Shown here in pieces: positions 34,701 through 47,500 of a DNA stretch of 64,000 nucleotides. Origin of the DNA: Chlorella sorokiniana (lineage: Eukaryota; Chlorophyta; Trebouxiophyceae; Chlorellales; Chlorellaceae); contig CP084610.1 of the NCBI GenBank assembly GCA_025917655.1, forward strand, positions 372,001 to 436,000. The letters run 5' to 3'. The notes beneath the pieces were generated by a model. The model saw only the letters and a program-made list of their open reading frames with translations. It ran no database searches and was not told the DNA's origin. The position numbers were made by a program, and so were the translations under genes. The stretch's first letter is position 1, and every line of letters begins with the position of its first letter.

Positions 34701-35506
34701 GCGGTACAGCGGTACAGCGGCGGCGGCGGCCTCAGATAGGTTACAGGCAGGTGGATGAAGGCTGGACCCAGATAGGCTGGCCAGTGCCTCTGCCCCTACT
34801 GTTTCAGTTCTGCCACCATTCGTTGCAGCTCCACCCCAATTTCTTTGAACTCTGCCCCCCTCTCTTCACATCTTGCCCCCACCCCTTTCTTCCCCCAAAA
34901 CTCACCTGTGTGCGGAACTGCTCAATGAGCTTGAAGAAGTTGTTCATGGTGCCAGCCGCCAGGGCCTCGGCAAACACCTGACGGCCTGCAGGGGCGGTGC
35001 ACAGTGGAGCGCAAGTCGCGGTGGGTGGGGGTGGGGGTGGGGGCGGCGGTCGCCTTGCGCAGTCGGCGGCACCGGCACCGTAATGCAATGCCCCCGCTCT
35101 TATGCCCGGCCCACGTGTCTGACGGCACTTTTGAGGACTCGTGACGTGTTGAGGTCTTGCAAGGCGTGCAGGAAGCAGCGTGCCGGCAAAGCGGCGGAGC
35201 GTCTTGCTCACCGCGCTCTGAGGCAAACTCGATGGCTGGTGGCGAGGGCAGCTGGCGCTTGTAAAACGTGCGGGAGTAGCCGGGCGGGGCCAGCGGCTTG
35301 CGCTCCATCCTGGCTTCCGGCTCCTGCTGCCGCTGCTGTGCTGTTTGCGCCTGCGCGCGCCACACGGCTGCGGCGCCACGCGCAGAGCGATGCCGCTCGA
35401 GCTCTGCGCTGCAGGGCTGTGCGAGCTGGCACCGGCCGCTGCTGGTGGCAAGCTGTGTGGCGCCCAATAGGCGTCTGGGGCCTACACGGAGCGTCCTCCG
35501 CAGCAT
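31777..35506 (-). CDS. PCS1: Phytochelatin synthase (glutathione gamma-glutamylcysteinyltransferase, EC 2.3.2.15)
   Basis: Makes phytochelatins from glutathione for binding Cd and other metals. The papain-like N-domain reads [20 protein letters not shown] (about 35290), [19 protein letters not shown] (about 34960), [19 protein letters not shown] (about 34690), [16 protein letters not shown] (about 34290), [16 protein letters not shown] (about 34010), [16 protein letters not shown] (about 33610) and [17 protein letters not shown] (about 33570). The catalytic triad is present: Cys in EPAYCG, His in GHFSPIGG, Asp in LILDTARF. The C-terminal domain (32880-31777) is long, Ala-rich, and has scattered Cys ([25 protein letters not shown]). 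The start at 35506 gives an Arg-rich, organelle-type leader ([20 protein letters not shown]); a Met at 35308 would give the cytosolic form usual in the family. One frame break lies near 31829, just before the stop. Confidence 0.95.
33369..33392. repeat. (TG)n microsatellite in a PCS intron
   Basis: About 12 TG units, reading as (CA)n in the minus-strand transcript and lying roughly 100 nt upstream of the acceptor of the exon beginning MAHVDPS. Confidence 0.85.
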
Positions 35507-35947
35507 CGCAGGGGCATAGGGACCGCGCTGCCCTCCTTGCAGCAGTTGGGAATCGAGGGATGGGCGGCTAAGCAAATATGTAGCGCGTAAAGCTACAAGG
35601 TCCTCTGACGCTCAAAAGCAGCTTGTGTCTCCCTTCAAGCTCGCCACGTGTGCCAAGCCCGGGCTTCCAGTGGAAGCATTGCGAGTTGCGGCAGGCGTTT
35701 CACACGCAATGTCAATTCAATATTATCTTGCGATGGCGCAAAGGGTGCAGGGACTGAACGGTAGTGAGGCGTAGACGCCCTGCTGGGCCCTAGGGCTCCA
35801 TTAGCGGCCCTCAATGGCTGCTTCAGACCTGGGGAGTCTGTGCTACCTGGTGGGTCCACTGGGCCGCGTGAAAGTTTGATCTGGGCCGCTGGCCTTCTGT
35901 CGCCGCGTTCCTCGCCGCCGGTCCAGCAGCGACACGCAGCCTGGGAC
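35507..35947. promoter_or_regulatory. Shared upstream region of phytochelatin synthase (-) and PH/RCC1/BRX gene (+)
   Basis: About 440 bp between diverging genes, AT-richer at 35570-35760. It most likely contains both promoters. I see no clear metal-response or TATA motif. The right-hand start codon is uncertain. Confidence 0.4.
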
Positions 35948-38900
35948 ATGCCATTCCGCGCAACGGGCCGGCAGGGGCTGCACGGGCCCACCACACGCAC
36001 AACAACCGTCTCGGCGCCCTGCCGTCGGCGAACCCCGGTGCCAGCAAGCTGGCGGCCACCCCTGCTGCCTGCCTCCCCCTCGCTGCTGCAGGCGGGCCAG
36101 GTGGTGTGTGAGAGCGATGTGCAGCTGCCCACGCCGCGCGGCAGCAAGCGGCCGCTGGAGGAAGCGCTCACCGCGCTCCGAAAGGTGTGTAGCACCGCCC
36201 TCGCCGCTCCCGCAAGAAGAAAAGATCCCCGAGCCTCCCACACAGCGCCAGGGCCCCCTCCCACGCGCACATGCCCTCTCCCTGCACCCGCACCGCCTCA
36301 CTGCCAGCCCTGCTCTCGCTCACAAACCGCAGGGCGCGCTGCTGCTGAAGCACGGGCGCCACGGCAAGCCAAAGGTGCACTTCTTCCGGGTCAGTGCCTG
36401 CGACACGCTGCTCAAGTGGCGCTCCGCCTCGGGCTCCGTCAAGCAGGTGGGAGTGGGCGGCTGGCGGTGAAGGCAGGGAGCAGGGGGAGACGGGGTAGGG
36501 CGTGACAGCGGTTATCCTTCGTTCCCCCTTGCTCCACTCGCGCTCTGCTTTGCGTGCCTTTGGTTCTTGTTGCTGCAGGTCAAGCTGCGCAACGTGAGCG
36601 AGGTGGTGGCGGGGCAGGGCACGGAGGTGTTCCGGCGGTACCCCCTGCGGGACGGCGCCGCCAGCTCTCGCTGCGGTACCGCGACGAGGACGGCGGCAGC
36701 CGCACGCTGGACCTCACGGCGGCCGACCCGCAGCAGCTGGAGCTGTGGCTGGTGGGGCTGCGCGTGGTGGCGGCGCGGCTGGCCGCGCTGGGCACCCCCG
36801 TCAGCCTGGCGGCGGCGCCGGGCGGCGGGGGCCTGCCCCCGCCCGACCTCGCGCGCGCGCCGCCGCCCGCCTGCACGCCGCCCCAGGCCCGCTGTGCATG
36901 GATGCGGGGAGCGCACGCCGTGCGACCTGCTGGCGTGGGGGCCGCGCAGCGGGCGCCCGCGGCGGCGCCCTCAGCGCGCAGCGTGCTGGGCGTGGCCGAC
37001 GACTGCTGGCAGCACCGGGCGGCCCCGCCCCCCCCCCGGCGCCCTCCGCCTGGACGCGCGTTCCGCGCCGCCGTCGGCCGCAAGCACGCCGCCGTCATCA
37101 CCGCCACGGGCGCGCTGTATGCGTGGGGCGAGGGGCGGGGGGGGCAAGCTGGGCCTGGGACACGACCAGGACCAGGCGGTCCCGCAGAAAGTGCGGCACG
37201 TGCTGGACGGCCGCGTGCTGGCGGCGGTGGCCTGCGGCGACGACTGCACCGCCGCGCTGACCGACGCTGGAGAGCTGTTTGTGTGGGGGCGCCTGCACGT
37301 CGACGCGCGGCCGCAGCTGGTGCCGCTGCGCGTGCGCGCGCGAGCTGCGCCGAGGCGGGTGGTGCAGGTGGGCTGCTCCGCTGCTTTGCTGGATCTGAGG
37401 GGGACGGCGGCGCGTGGTGTTGCGACAAGCTGCTCAGAAAGATACAGCCGGTTGTGCAGGCCTGCAGCATGCGTGACCTGCAGGCCGCTGCGGCTGAAGG
37501 GCGCAGCTCATTTGCGGCTGCGCATCCCATCTGCCTCCTGCCGTGCTGCTGCCGGTACCACCCCAGCCCCTCCTGCTCAACCGCCGCCCGCAGGTCTCCT
37601 GTGGTCCCTTCCACTGCGCCGCCGTCTCCTCCGACGGCCAGCTCTTCACGTGGGGGAGGGCTTTGGCGGCAAGCTGGGCCACGGAGACCAAGGCAACCGC
37701 TCGGAGCCGGCGCTGGTGGCGGCCCTGGCGGGGCGGCAGGTGCTGGAGGCTGCCTGCGGCGTGTGGCACACCGCCGCAATCGTAGTGGAACCAGAGGGCG
37801 GCCCGCCACCGCAGCACAGCCCGCTCAAGGGCGAAGGCTCCGCGGCGGCGGTGGTAGAGGGCGGCGGCGGCGGCGGCGGCGAGGGCGGGCCGCCCGCCAG
37901 CCCTGCCCACGGCGTGCCGGCCGTGCCGCACCACCACCGCAACAACAGCACCAGCTCGGCGTTTTCGGAGGTGGGCGAGGGGAGGGGCGGGGTTGTGGGG
38001 TCGGTGGCGGCTGCCCTTCACCGCGCAACACGCTGCCGAGGCGCACTTTTTTTTTTTTTAACCACTCTCTTTTCTTTCCCTCCCGACAAACACTACCACA
38101 AATCAAACACTCTCCACCCACACACGCACTGGACACATGCTGCCCCCCTCTCCCCCCAAAAAACAAACCTCGGCAGGCCTCTGTGTTCCACGACGGCGCG
38201 GGTGGCGCTCTGTACACCTGGGGCGGCGTGAACGAGTCAGTGGCGTTTGGCGCCGCCGAGAAGCGCGACTCTAACCGCGGCTGCCTGGGACACGGCGAGG
38301 CCGACCTCTACCGCGGCCAGCTGCTGCCCAGCCGCGTCGGCGGCGCGCTGGAGGGCAAGCAGGGTGAGCGCGCGGCTGGTTCCCGCGGCGCGGGGCGGTG
38401 CAGGCATGGCGGCGCCAACAGGCCGCGTGGTGTGCCTGTTCAGCAGCCCCGCGGCAGGTTTTGCGCCGCACAGCGGCGTACAACGGCCCTGGGTCTGTCC
38501 ACGGCCGATGTGCTGCGCATCTCACGGCAGCTGCATTAACGGCAGCTGCACTGGTGCCACCCGACGCTCAGTTCAGCAAAAGATGGGGCCTGCCCCCTCC
38601 CCGCCCACACACCAAAACAACAACATCAACGCACACGAGAACACGTACATACCGGCATCCACCCGCACACCCCCTGAAACACCATCCTCGCATGCGCCCG
38701 CTCCCGCTGCAGTGCGCCACGTGGCGGCGGGCTCCCACCTCACCGTCGCCGTCACCACCGGGGCCGCGTCTTCCAGATGGGGGCCACCGGCGCCTCCGCC
38801 CCGCCAAGCACTGCCCCTGGGAGGGCGCCACGCTGCCGGAGCCTGTGCGCGGCGCGCTCGCGGGTGCGCCGCCCGCCGCCCGCCGCCTGCCGCCGCCGCG

Positions 38901-41900
38901 CGCGCCGTCCTGTGCGGTTTTGCCGAGGTTTTTCCGCGCCGTTTCTGCCGGGCCGTTGCTGCCGCACGGCTGCGCTCGCGGCGAGATGGGCAGCGAGACT
39001 CCCGCCTCCCAGCACGCCTCCTCCGCCGCCCACCCCTCCCTCGCCACCTCTGTTCCCCGCCTTTTCTCAAGCCGTGCCTCGGTCCCTCATGCCTTTCCCC
39101 CCCTGCTTTCTTTCCCACAGGCTACTTCATCGATGAAGTGTGCTGCGGCATGCACCACGTGGTGGCGGCGGGCGGCCGCTGGACCGCCGCGGCGCCCGCC
39201 CCGCCGACGCCGCCCCGCGCCGCCTTTGCCTGGGGCGCGGCTCCGAGGGCCAGCTGGGCGTGCGCGGCTTTGACGACTCGGCGGCACCGCTGCTGGTGGA
39301 GGGGCTCAAGGGGCGGTCGGTGTTGCAGGCAAGGCGGCGGCACCTCCCTTTCTTTCTTCCTGTTTTCCTCTTTTCTTCCTTCCAGTCCATCTTGGTTTTG
39401 CTTGATAGGTTCTTGATGGACGGGACTGGGTTGTGAGGGGCTGCTGTGTGGGCGGTGGGGAGGGTGCATGCGCCGCATGCACCGTCGCTCGTCGCCCCCT
39501 CGGCACCCCCTGCTGGGCCCCTGCTGCGCCTCTGCCGACCGCCTCCTGCCCTGCCCGCACACCCCACGTTGCAGGTCGCCGCCGGCGGCTCCAACACCCT
39601 GGCGGTGTGCGAGCACGACGTTCGGCGCTGGGAGCCGGAGAGCAAGGAAGAAGGGGAGGCGGCGGCACGCGTGCTTGCAGCCCTGGCGGCAGAGCCAAAG
39701 GCTCCCCGCACGCAGTCCGGCGAAGGCGACGGGTCCAACGGCGGCGGGGCCGGCAGAGGCGACAGCGCGCGGCCCGGCGGCGGGCGCGAGCGGGCGGCAT
39801 CGTGCGGCGCAGCTTCTCCATGATTGCAGCCTCCGCGCGGTCCGGCAGCGGCGGCAGCGGCAACGGCAACGGCGGCGGCGGCGGCGGCGGCGGGCCCCCG
39901 CGCTGGGCCGCCTGAGCAGCGGCAGCATGCACAGCGTGCGCAGTGTGGGCGGCGCCAGCGCAGCGGGCTCAGCGCGCGGCTACCACCCCTCGTTCACCCA
40001 AACCTACTCGTTCGCGGCGGCGGCGCCGCCGCCTGGACGGCCCAGCCTGCAGCTCTCCGCGCCGCCGCCGCACCCCCTGAAGCTGCAGCGGCTGCGCAGC
40101 GACCGCACCACGGCCTCCTCGGTGCTCTCCGGCGAGTTTGGCGGCAGCGGCGGCGGCAGCCTGCCGCCGCCCGCACCCCCAGCCGCGTCGTTTCCGTCGG
40201 CAGCCCTGCTCGGTCCGTCGGCCACGGCCCCAGCGGCGGCAGCGCAGCCGCCGCAGCAGCAGCCCTGCGCCGCAGCACGTTTGCAGGCTACGGCGGCCCC
40301 GGCGGCGGCGGCGGCGGCGGCTTCCCCTCAGCCCGCAGCTTCACTGGCGGCGGCTTTGGCGGCGCCCCCAGCGACCTCTCCTCCCTCTCCTCCTGGCAGC
40401 AGCGGCCGCTGTCGGACGACGGCGCTGCCGCGGAGCTCGAGGGTGGGTAGTGGGTGGCATGTGGGGGGGGCTGGGCCGATGGTTACATCTGCCGCCCCCG
40501 CCCTGCACCTCACCCCTCTATTTTTCCAATCCCACCCCTCAACCCCCCTGCCATCCATCCCACCCTCCATCCCCCGCAACCTCACCCAACCCGTTCCTCT
40601 TGTGTTGTACTGTTGTACCGCAGCCGCGGGCGCCGCGTGTCTAGCACTGACCTGGCGGCGGCGCTGGACGACGCGCGCAGCCGCAGCAGCTCAGTGGCGC
40701 TGGCTGAAGAGCTGGCGGAGAAGAACCGCATCATCGAGCGGCTGCAGGCGCGCGCCCGCTGCGCCCGCTGCCCCTTGCTATGCTGGGGCCCCTCGCTGCT
40801 GCTCTTTGCTCCCTGCCCCCTCCCGGTGTGATTGGCCTCCCCACCCCGAACACCGTTGCCTGCCCCCAAAAAACCAACTGCGTGCAGATCAAGCTGGAGA
40901 AGGCGCAGCGGCAGCAGGTCCACACTGCGCGCGAGCGCGAGGCGGCCGCGTGCGCGGCGGCGCTGGCCGCGGCGGCGCCGCTGTCGGCCCGGGCGGCCAC
41001 CCCCAGACCTGTGGCGGATGCTGAGGAGCAGCTGCGGGAGGCGGTGAAGGCCTCTGCCGGGGCCTTCCGTGCCGCACAGCAGGCGGGCTCGCCGCCGCCG
41101 CCGCTGCCTGGCGGCGGCGGCAGCCGTGGGTCGCCGCCCGGCAGCGGCGGCGGCAGCGGCAGCGGCCGCCCGCTCTCCTCGCGCAGCGGGCTGCGCAGCT
41201 CCGGGGGCTGGGCGGGAACGACGAGGAAGCTGCCGCGCAGCTGGCGGCCCTGGAGGCGATGCTCGCCCGCAAGGAGGCTCACCTGGAGGGGCAGCAGCGG
41301 CGGCTGGCCGAGTGGGCGGCGGAGCTGCAGCGGCGAGAAGCCGCTGTCCTGGCGCCAGGCGCAGCTGGCGGGCGTGGCAGGCAGCGGCTCGGCGGCGGCC
41401 GCAGCCGCCGCCCCGTCGCCGGCCGCGTCAGCTGGGCGGTGCCGCCGGCCAGCGGCAGCCCAGCTGGAAGCGCCACCCCGCACCCGAGCCCATCCCATCC
41501 GACTCTCCCGTGCTGGCTGTCCGCACGACAAACGGCGCTGCGCCGGCCCGGGCACCCTTCTCCGCAGCCGCCGCCTCCCCGGCGGCGCCTGGCAGCGCCG
41601 CGGGCAGCGCGGGCGGCGGCACGCAGCCTGGCTCGCCGTCTGCCGCCTCGGCCACCGCCACGGCGGCTTCGGCGGACGAGTGGAGCGAGGAGTTTGAGGA
41701 GGTGCGTGCCTTGTTTCGTTTCGGTTTGTTTCAGTTTGGGGGAGTTTGATGAGCCGGCCATGCTTTCTTGTCTTTTCACGTTGGGGGGTCCATTCATCCG
41801 CTTGGGAGGAAGGGGATCCACAGGAGGGGGCAGGCCTCCTGTTGCGATGAGAGTGAAGCTTCACCCGCCGCCTTCCACCCGCCGCCTTTCACCTGCCGCC

Positions 41901-43267
41901 TTTCTCCCGCCGCCCTCCGCACCACCCTCCAGTCACGCTAACCCCCCCCGGCCCTCCACCACCACACTGCAGGGCGTCTTCCTCACCTTCACTTCAGACG
42001 GCGGCGCCAAGAAGCTGCGCCGCATCCGCTTCAACCGCACCCTGTTCTCGGCAACTTCCGCCAAGCAGGTAAGCCGCGCTGGGGGAAGGGGGAGGGGAGC
42101 TGGGCGGGCACCCCAGCCGGGCTGCAGCGCTGGAAAGGCTCCGTCGTTCGGGCACCCTGGCACCCTGGTTCACTGCTAATTTTTCTTCTTCTTTTGTTGG
42201 CCTTCTATACCTTCTGCAACCTGCTGAAAGTTTTCTGTCTTTTCTGCAGTGGTATGAGGCCAACAAGCACCGGCTGGCGCAGCCGACCGGCACCCCACGC
42301 CTCTCCTCCGCCGCCACCACCCCGCCCGCCACCGCCGCCAGCCTGGCCTCAACGGGCGGCTCCTACCCCGGAACCCCCTGGCACTGGCGGCCGCCGCCGC
42401 AGCGTTGCTGCCGCCAGCGGCGGCGCGCGCGGCGGCCAGGGTGCTGGACGCTGCGGCCGAGGCGCAGGCTGTGGCGGGGCTGCTGCACTACCGCCAGACC
42501 AGCCGCAACCTGAGCTTCGACGCTCGCGAGCTGGCGACGTTCCACGAGCGGCTGCAGGCGGCGCTGGGGCAGCAGCCGCCGGGTGGCGGCGGCGGCGGCG
42601 GCGGCTCCGCCGCCGCCCGCCCGCCCAGCCGGCTGGGCAAGCCGCCGCGCGGCGCCTCGGCGCCGCCTGGCGACGCCGCTGCCGGCAGCCTGCCGGGCTC
42701 GCCGTTTGCGGCGGCCGCGGCCACGCCGTTCCGATCGGGCGGGCTGGCGGAGGAGGGCAGCTGGCCGCCGCCGTCTGGCATGGTCACAGCAGAGGGCGGC
42801 ACGCCGGCCACAGCTTCGCCGGCGCCGCCAGCTGGCGGCGACGAGACTAGCCGCGAGTTTGGCTCCGCCCGCAGCTCCCCGCTCACCGCCGATTCTTTCC
42901 TCCCCGCCAGCCGCGACGCCTCCGCCTCCGCCGCCACCGCCCCCGGAGCCCTCGGGCCTGGGGCGGCGCGGCAGCGGCGCCTCTGCCGCCAGCGGCGCCT
43001 CCAGCCCGATCCGTGCGGGCGGCGGCAGCCGGGGGCTCGCCGCTGGCCAAGTCGCGCAGCGGAGCCAGCTCGCTGGGCAAGCAGCAGAGCGGCGGCCGAG
43101 CCGAGCTGGCCAAGTTCACCCCTCGCGCCGCCGACGCGCCCGACGCCGCCCGCAGCGCCAGCGCCGCCAGCAGCCAGGCCAGCCCGGCCGCGGAGGGCAG
43201 CGGCGGCGAGACCCAGCGCTCCGCCTCCAGCTTCTCGGCAAAGATGGGCCGCATCCGGCGCCGCTGA
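35948..43267 (+). CDS. PRAF-like protein: PH domain, RCC1 repeats, coiled coil, BRX domain
   Basis: Plant PRAF proteins bind phosphoinositides and combine PH, RCC1, FYVE and BRX domains. Here PLEEALTALRK (about 36154) leads into a PH domain: GALLLKHGRHGKPKVHFFR (about 36332), VKLRNVSEVVAGQGTEVFRR and LSLRYRDEDGG. RCC1 blades follow: KLGLGHDQDQAVPQKV (about 37150), VSCGPFHCAAVSSDGQLFTW (about 37590), KLGHGDQGNRSEP, RHVAAGSHLTVAV (about 38710), VCCGMHHVVAAG (about 39138) and EGQLGVRGFDDSAAPLLVEG (about 39247). A coiled coil (LAEELAEKNRIIERLQ, about 40700) and DEWSEEFEEGVFLTF...KKLRRIRFNRTLFS...QWYEANKHRL (41677-42287) form the BRX domain. I find no FYVE cysteine cluster. At least four one-base breaks occur in conserved blades: near 36658 and at G runs 37137-37144, 37652-37656 and 39232-39235. 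The tail is disordered and its frame changes once near 43010. The start codon is uncertain. Confidence 0.87.
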
Positions 43268-43842
43268 CGGGCGGCGGCAGCGGCGGCAAGAAGAAGTAGA
43301 GGGCGGCGCTGGCGGCCCTCTGCGTCCCTCGAGCCCTCTGCTGGCGCTCACCCATCTGGTCCCCTCTGGCCGTTTTCCCAACCACCAGCGGGCCCTCCCT
43401 CCCTCCCATCCCCTCCCAGGTTGCCGCACTGCCATCCCTGGGCACTGCCCCCTGCTCCCTTCCTTTTCTCCTTCCAGGGTTTGACGTGACCCTTGACACC
43501 CCACCCGCTCTGCTTGATTCTGCCGCGCTCCTCCTGCCCACCCTGCTGACCCTCCTCTCTTGAATGAATGCAAGGACGGCTGACTGTACTGCTCCCATGT
43601 GAAACCCCTCGCTGCCGCCGCCGGGCTGCCAAGACAGCGTGGCATGAAGGGATGGGGCCCAGAGGCGCTGCCGGCCAGTTGATTGCAACACCGCGAGCGC
43701 TGCCTCTCGGCCAAACGGCGGCTCCCTCGGTCTTGCAGGCTTCCGGAAAAAAAGAAAGAGATTTCAGATGGATGAGAGGTCGTTGGGTTGGTCTGCGGCC
43801 TGTTGTCCGGGTGGCCTGGGTGGCCCCACCGGCCGGGCCAGA
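43268..43842. other. Converging 3' regions of the PRAF-like gene and PARN
   Basis: About 575 bp between two stop codons on opposite strands. No conserved coding signal; the long minus-strand ORF crossing it is an antisense shadow. Presumably both 3' UTRs. Confidence 0.4.
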
Positions 43843-44513
43843 TCACATGATGCTGCAGCGGCCCCAGCCCCGCCCGTCGCCGCCAGAGGCGTCCGCAGCG
43901 GCGGCCCCCGCCGGCGCGGCCACTCCCCGCTGCGCCGCCGCCCCCGCCTCGCGCGCGCGCTTCTTGTTGCCGTTGCGCCGAGCTGCGGCGGCCGCCGCTG
44001 CGGCCTCGCGCTCGGCGGCTGCCTCCTGGCGCTGGCGCAGTCGCTTGTCGGCATAGTCGCTGTAGGGGCCCACCGTCCAGCCTGGCAGCCGCTGCCGCAG
44101 CACGTCAGCCGCGCCCTGCAGGCGGGGCGGGGCAGGCCACGGGTCGACGGTAAGCTTGCCCGCTGGCTGCCCAGGCATCAAGACAGGAGCGAAACAACAA
44201 AAACAAACGGGGCAAGGGCGCGGGGAAGCCCCAAGCCTCTGCAGGCACCCGGAAGCGCCCAACGGGCGCCGGCCTCCCTGCCGCAGCACCCCGCTCCGCA
44301 GCCGCAGCCCCGCAGCCAGCACAGCCTGCTGCGCTGCAGGCACCCACCGGAACCGCCTCCGGGTCCCCGACCTCCACCAGAGCGGCGGCGCCGCCCTCCA
44401 CCATCGTCGCCCGCACCTGGCCCAGCCCCGAGTCAGCCAGCTTGCTGCGGGGGGGAGTGGGAGGGAGTTTAAGGGGGAGGGGAGGCGCGAGGATGTGCCA
44501 GTGGAGAGGGAGT

Positions 44514-44560
<47 letters not shown>

Positions 44561-47500
44561 AGAGGGGAGGAGGGGAGGCGCCAAGCTGGACATGCTCGGT
44601 GGAGGGAGGAGAGCATGTGGGAGAGACAGCAGCGCTTGCTCGCTGAGCCAGGGTGTTGAAGGGGGTGAGGGGGCTGTGCAGCCAGGAGACCCCCCAGCCT
44701 ACCCACCCACGGCAGCCAGCCGCCCACCGGCCCCAGACACCCCCTGCCTTTCAGACACACTCGTCCACCATCCTCATCCACCACCGCTGCCAGAACAGAT
44801 GAAATGAGGGAGCACCACAGCCACAGCCCCACAAATAAACACCATCATCCTGTCCCCTACCCCCTGGCAGCCTCACCGCGCAATCTCGCCGCCGTGCACC
44901 CGCTGGTCTGCCGGCCAGCCGGCGACGTAAAAGACGTGGGAGCGGTCGGGGACCGGGTCCCCCCTTGCAGGGCGGCGTACGGGTAGTCCGACCTGCGCAT
45001 GCAGTGGGGGCAGGCACGCGGCAGCTGCGTTGCGGCGAGGACGAGCGCTGCAAGGGAGATGGGGGCACTGCGGCCCACACTCGCTCGAATGGTGCAGCCC
45101 TTGCGAGGGTTTGGGAGCGAGGCCCTGTAAGGGAGATGGGGGGCTCCGCGGCCCACACTCGGCCGAGAGGTGCAGCCCGTGCGAGGGATGGGGCGCGAGG
45201 GCGCTGCCATGCCCAGCAGAGCCGACCCCCAAGCCTGCCTGCCGGCGCCACCACGCGCCCTGCTGCAACCCCAACCTCTCCTCGGCCCCCGCTCCCCCGC
45301 CCGCACCTGCTGATGTTCATGCGCCAGCAAAGCTGCCGCACCGCATCCAGCCCCGGCTGCTGGGCCGCGGGGCCGCCGCGGCGCCCACCTCGCCGCCTGC
45401 CCTCGCCTCAAACAGGCGCACCAGGCAGGCAAAAGCCTGCAGGCAGCACGAGACCATGCTCTCCGCTTGCAAGGCGATCACCGCAGCAGGCACCAGCCTT
45501 GACGCGCCGGCCTGCGTGGACGGTGCGGCCAGCAATACAGGGTGCCAGTACGCTGCCAGACCGCTTCAGCACAGCAGCGGGGGCCAGGCGTACCGCGCCG
45601 GTCATGTAGGCATCGTAGCCGGCTTCATGAGCATACTCCGATGTGTCCACGCCCTGCCGGGGCCAAAGAAGAGGCGATGGAATTGATGAGAGTTTGTGAT
45701 GCCGAGGAGGCTGCTGCATCGTTCAACGAAGCAGTTGACGGGAAACGGGCGCTGCAGGGAGCGCTGCCGCCGCAGCAGGCGGCTGCCTTGCCTGGCAGGG
45801 GGCAGGCGGTATGCTGCTCGTTCCAGCGGGCTGCTGGCGCAACAAAGCAGCAGCAGCACACGAGGCGCTGGTGCGTCATGTGCACCATGGAGCGCGGCGT
45901 ACTGCCTCCTCGATCACCTTGTACCGCTCGAAGCCGGCGGCATGCTCCACCAGCGGCAGCTCCGCCGCAGCCCGGCCGCCGTCGTCCGACCCGCTTCCTG
46001 AGCTGGAGGAAAGTCCTTGCAGGAAGGAGGCGATCTCCGCCTGCAGCTGCACGGCGGCCAGGGGCGGCAGGAGGGGCGGGTGAGCAGCAGAGCCGGCAAA
46101 TATGGCGTGAGGGCTGGCCAGGGCAGCGGAGAGCCCAGGCCCAGAGGGGCGATGTGCACGACAGCGTGGATGCCAGACAAGGAGACGCCGGGGCCCAGCT
46201 GCCCGACGGTGCGGCTGCCTCGCGGCTGCCCCGCAGCGCTGCTTGCCTGCCCCTTGAGCAGGCCGTCGTGCACGGAGCCCAAGCTGGTGTCCGGAAACAC
46301 CTCGGGCAGCAGGCCTGCGGGGCCAGTACCAGGAAGATTCCCCACAAGTTTGCACCAGGAACGCAGCGGCAGGAAGGCAGGGCGGGGCGGGGCGGGGCTG
46401 AAGGCTGAGGAGGGGCGTGCTGAGGCAGGAGGCGGAAGAGCAGTTGGCGAGCCCCTGTTGTTCAAAGGCAACAGAGACGCCCCCAGGCTACTGAAGACCA
46501 TATTTGTAAGGTACAACAGCAGTGGCTGCAGTACCACCGACCTGCCAGGTGCTTGGTGTCGTAAACGCCGCCCGGGAACCAGCGCCCCACCAGCTCCTTG
46601 TACTGCTCCCAGCTGCCCGGCAGTTCCTGCGGTGCAGCAGGCGCGCGGGTTGGAGGCTCAGTGACACCGACCGGCAAGGCACACTGTTTGGCTTGGCTAA
46701 AAAACAATCATGTGACCTGATTCAGCGGTCAAATCCCCAGCCGGCTGGCGCTGCACGGCTGGCAAGAAAGCGACAGGGAGTCGGCCGGCTGGCCTAGCAG
46801 CTGGCCTAGTGGACCCCCTCCACCCCACTTGCAGAGTTGCAGAGGGAGCTGCGAGGGTGTTGGGCAGCAAAATCGACGCACGTCTGCGAACGAGTGGAGG
46901 GAGTAGGCGAGGTCGAAGGCGAGGTTGTGGCCCACAGCAGGCTTGCCGCTGTCCCGGGCAGCCTCCAGCACGGCGGCAAAGCCTGCGGGCGGATGGGCGG
47001 ACACACAACACGTGGAGGAAGATGAAGGCTGGCTGCATCCGGATGTGCTCTATCGGCCGTCAGCCAGCAGATGCAGTGCCAAAACAAGGCTCGTTCTCCA
47101 GCCCTCCAGCCCCCGCACGAGCTTGCCAGGCTTGCTGGCGGCATACCCGCGGCAGCGCGGATGGCCTCGATGCGCTGCGCGCGCTGCGCAGCCTCCCAGG
47201 CCGCCACCTCCTCCGCGGCGGCGCGTGTGAGGCGCAGCTGGAAGCCGGGGCCCTCCTCCGCCGCCACGCGCTGCAGGGGTGAGGCAGGCGCACAGCGGCG
47301 GCCAGTCAGGGGTGCCTGCGGCGGCGTGAAGGTCCCCACCCTCGTCTGCCCTTCCGTCCAGCAGGGGAGAAGATGGAGTTGGGCCTTTGTGTCCTGGGAC
47401 CGCAGGCGTTCTTTGCCTTGGCTCCCTGCAACGCCCCTCTCGCTCACAAACATGCTGCACCCCCGCCCCGCACAGCCTCACCTCAACGTAGAATCCCGGC

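Noticed and set aside
36580-37809. 409-codon minus-strand ORF opposite the RCC1 region
   Set aside because: No family motif. The opposite strand encodes recognisable PH and RCC1 segments; lack of stops is due to high GC.
42488-43846. 452-codon minus-strand ORF across the PRAF-like tail and the PARN 3' end
   Set aside because: Low-complexity Gly/Pro/Arg composition, spans a 3'-3' gene boundary and carries no conserved block.
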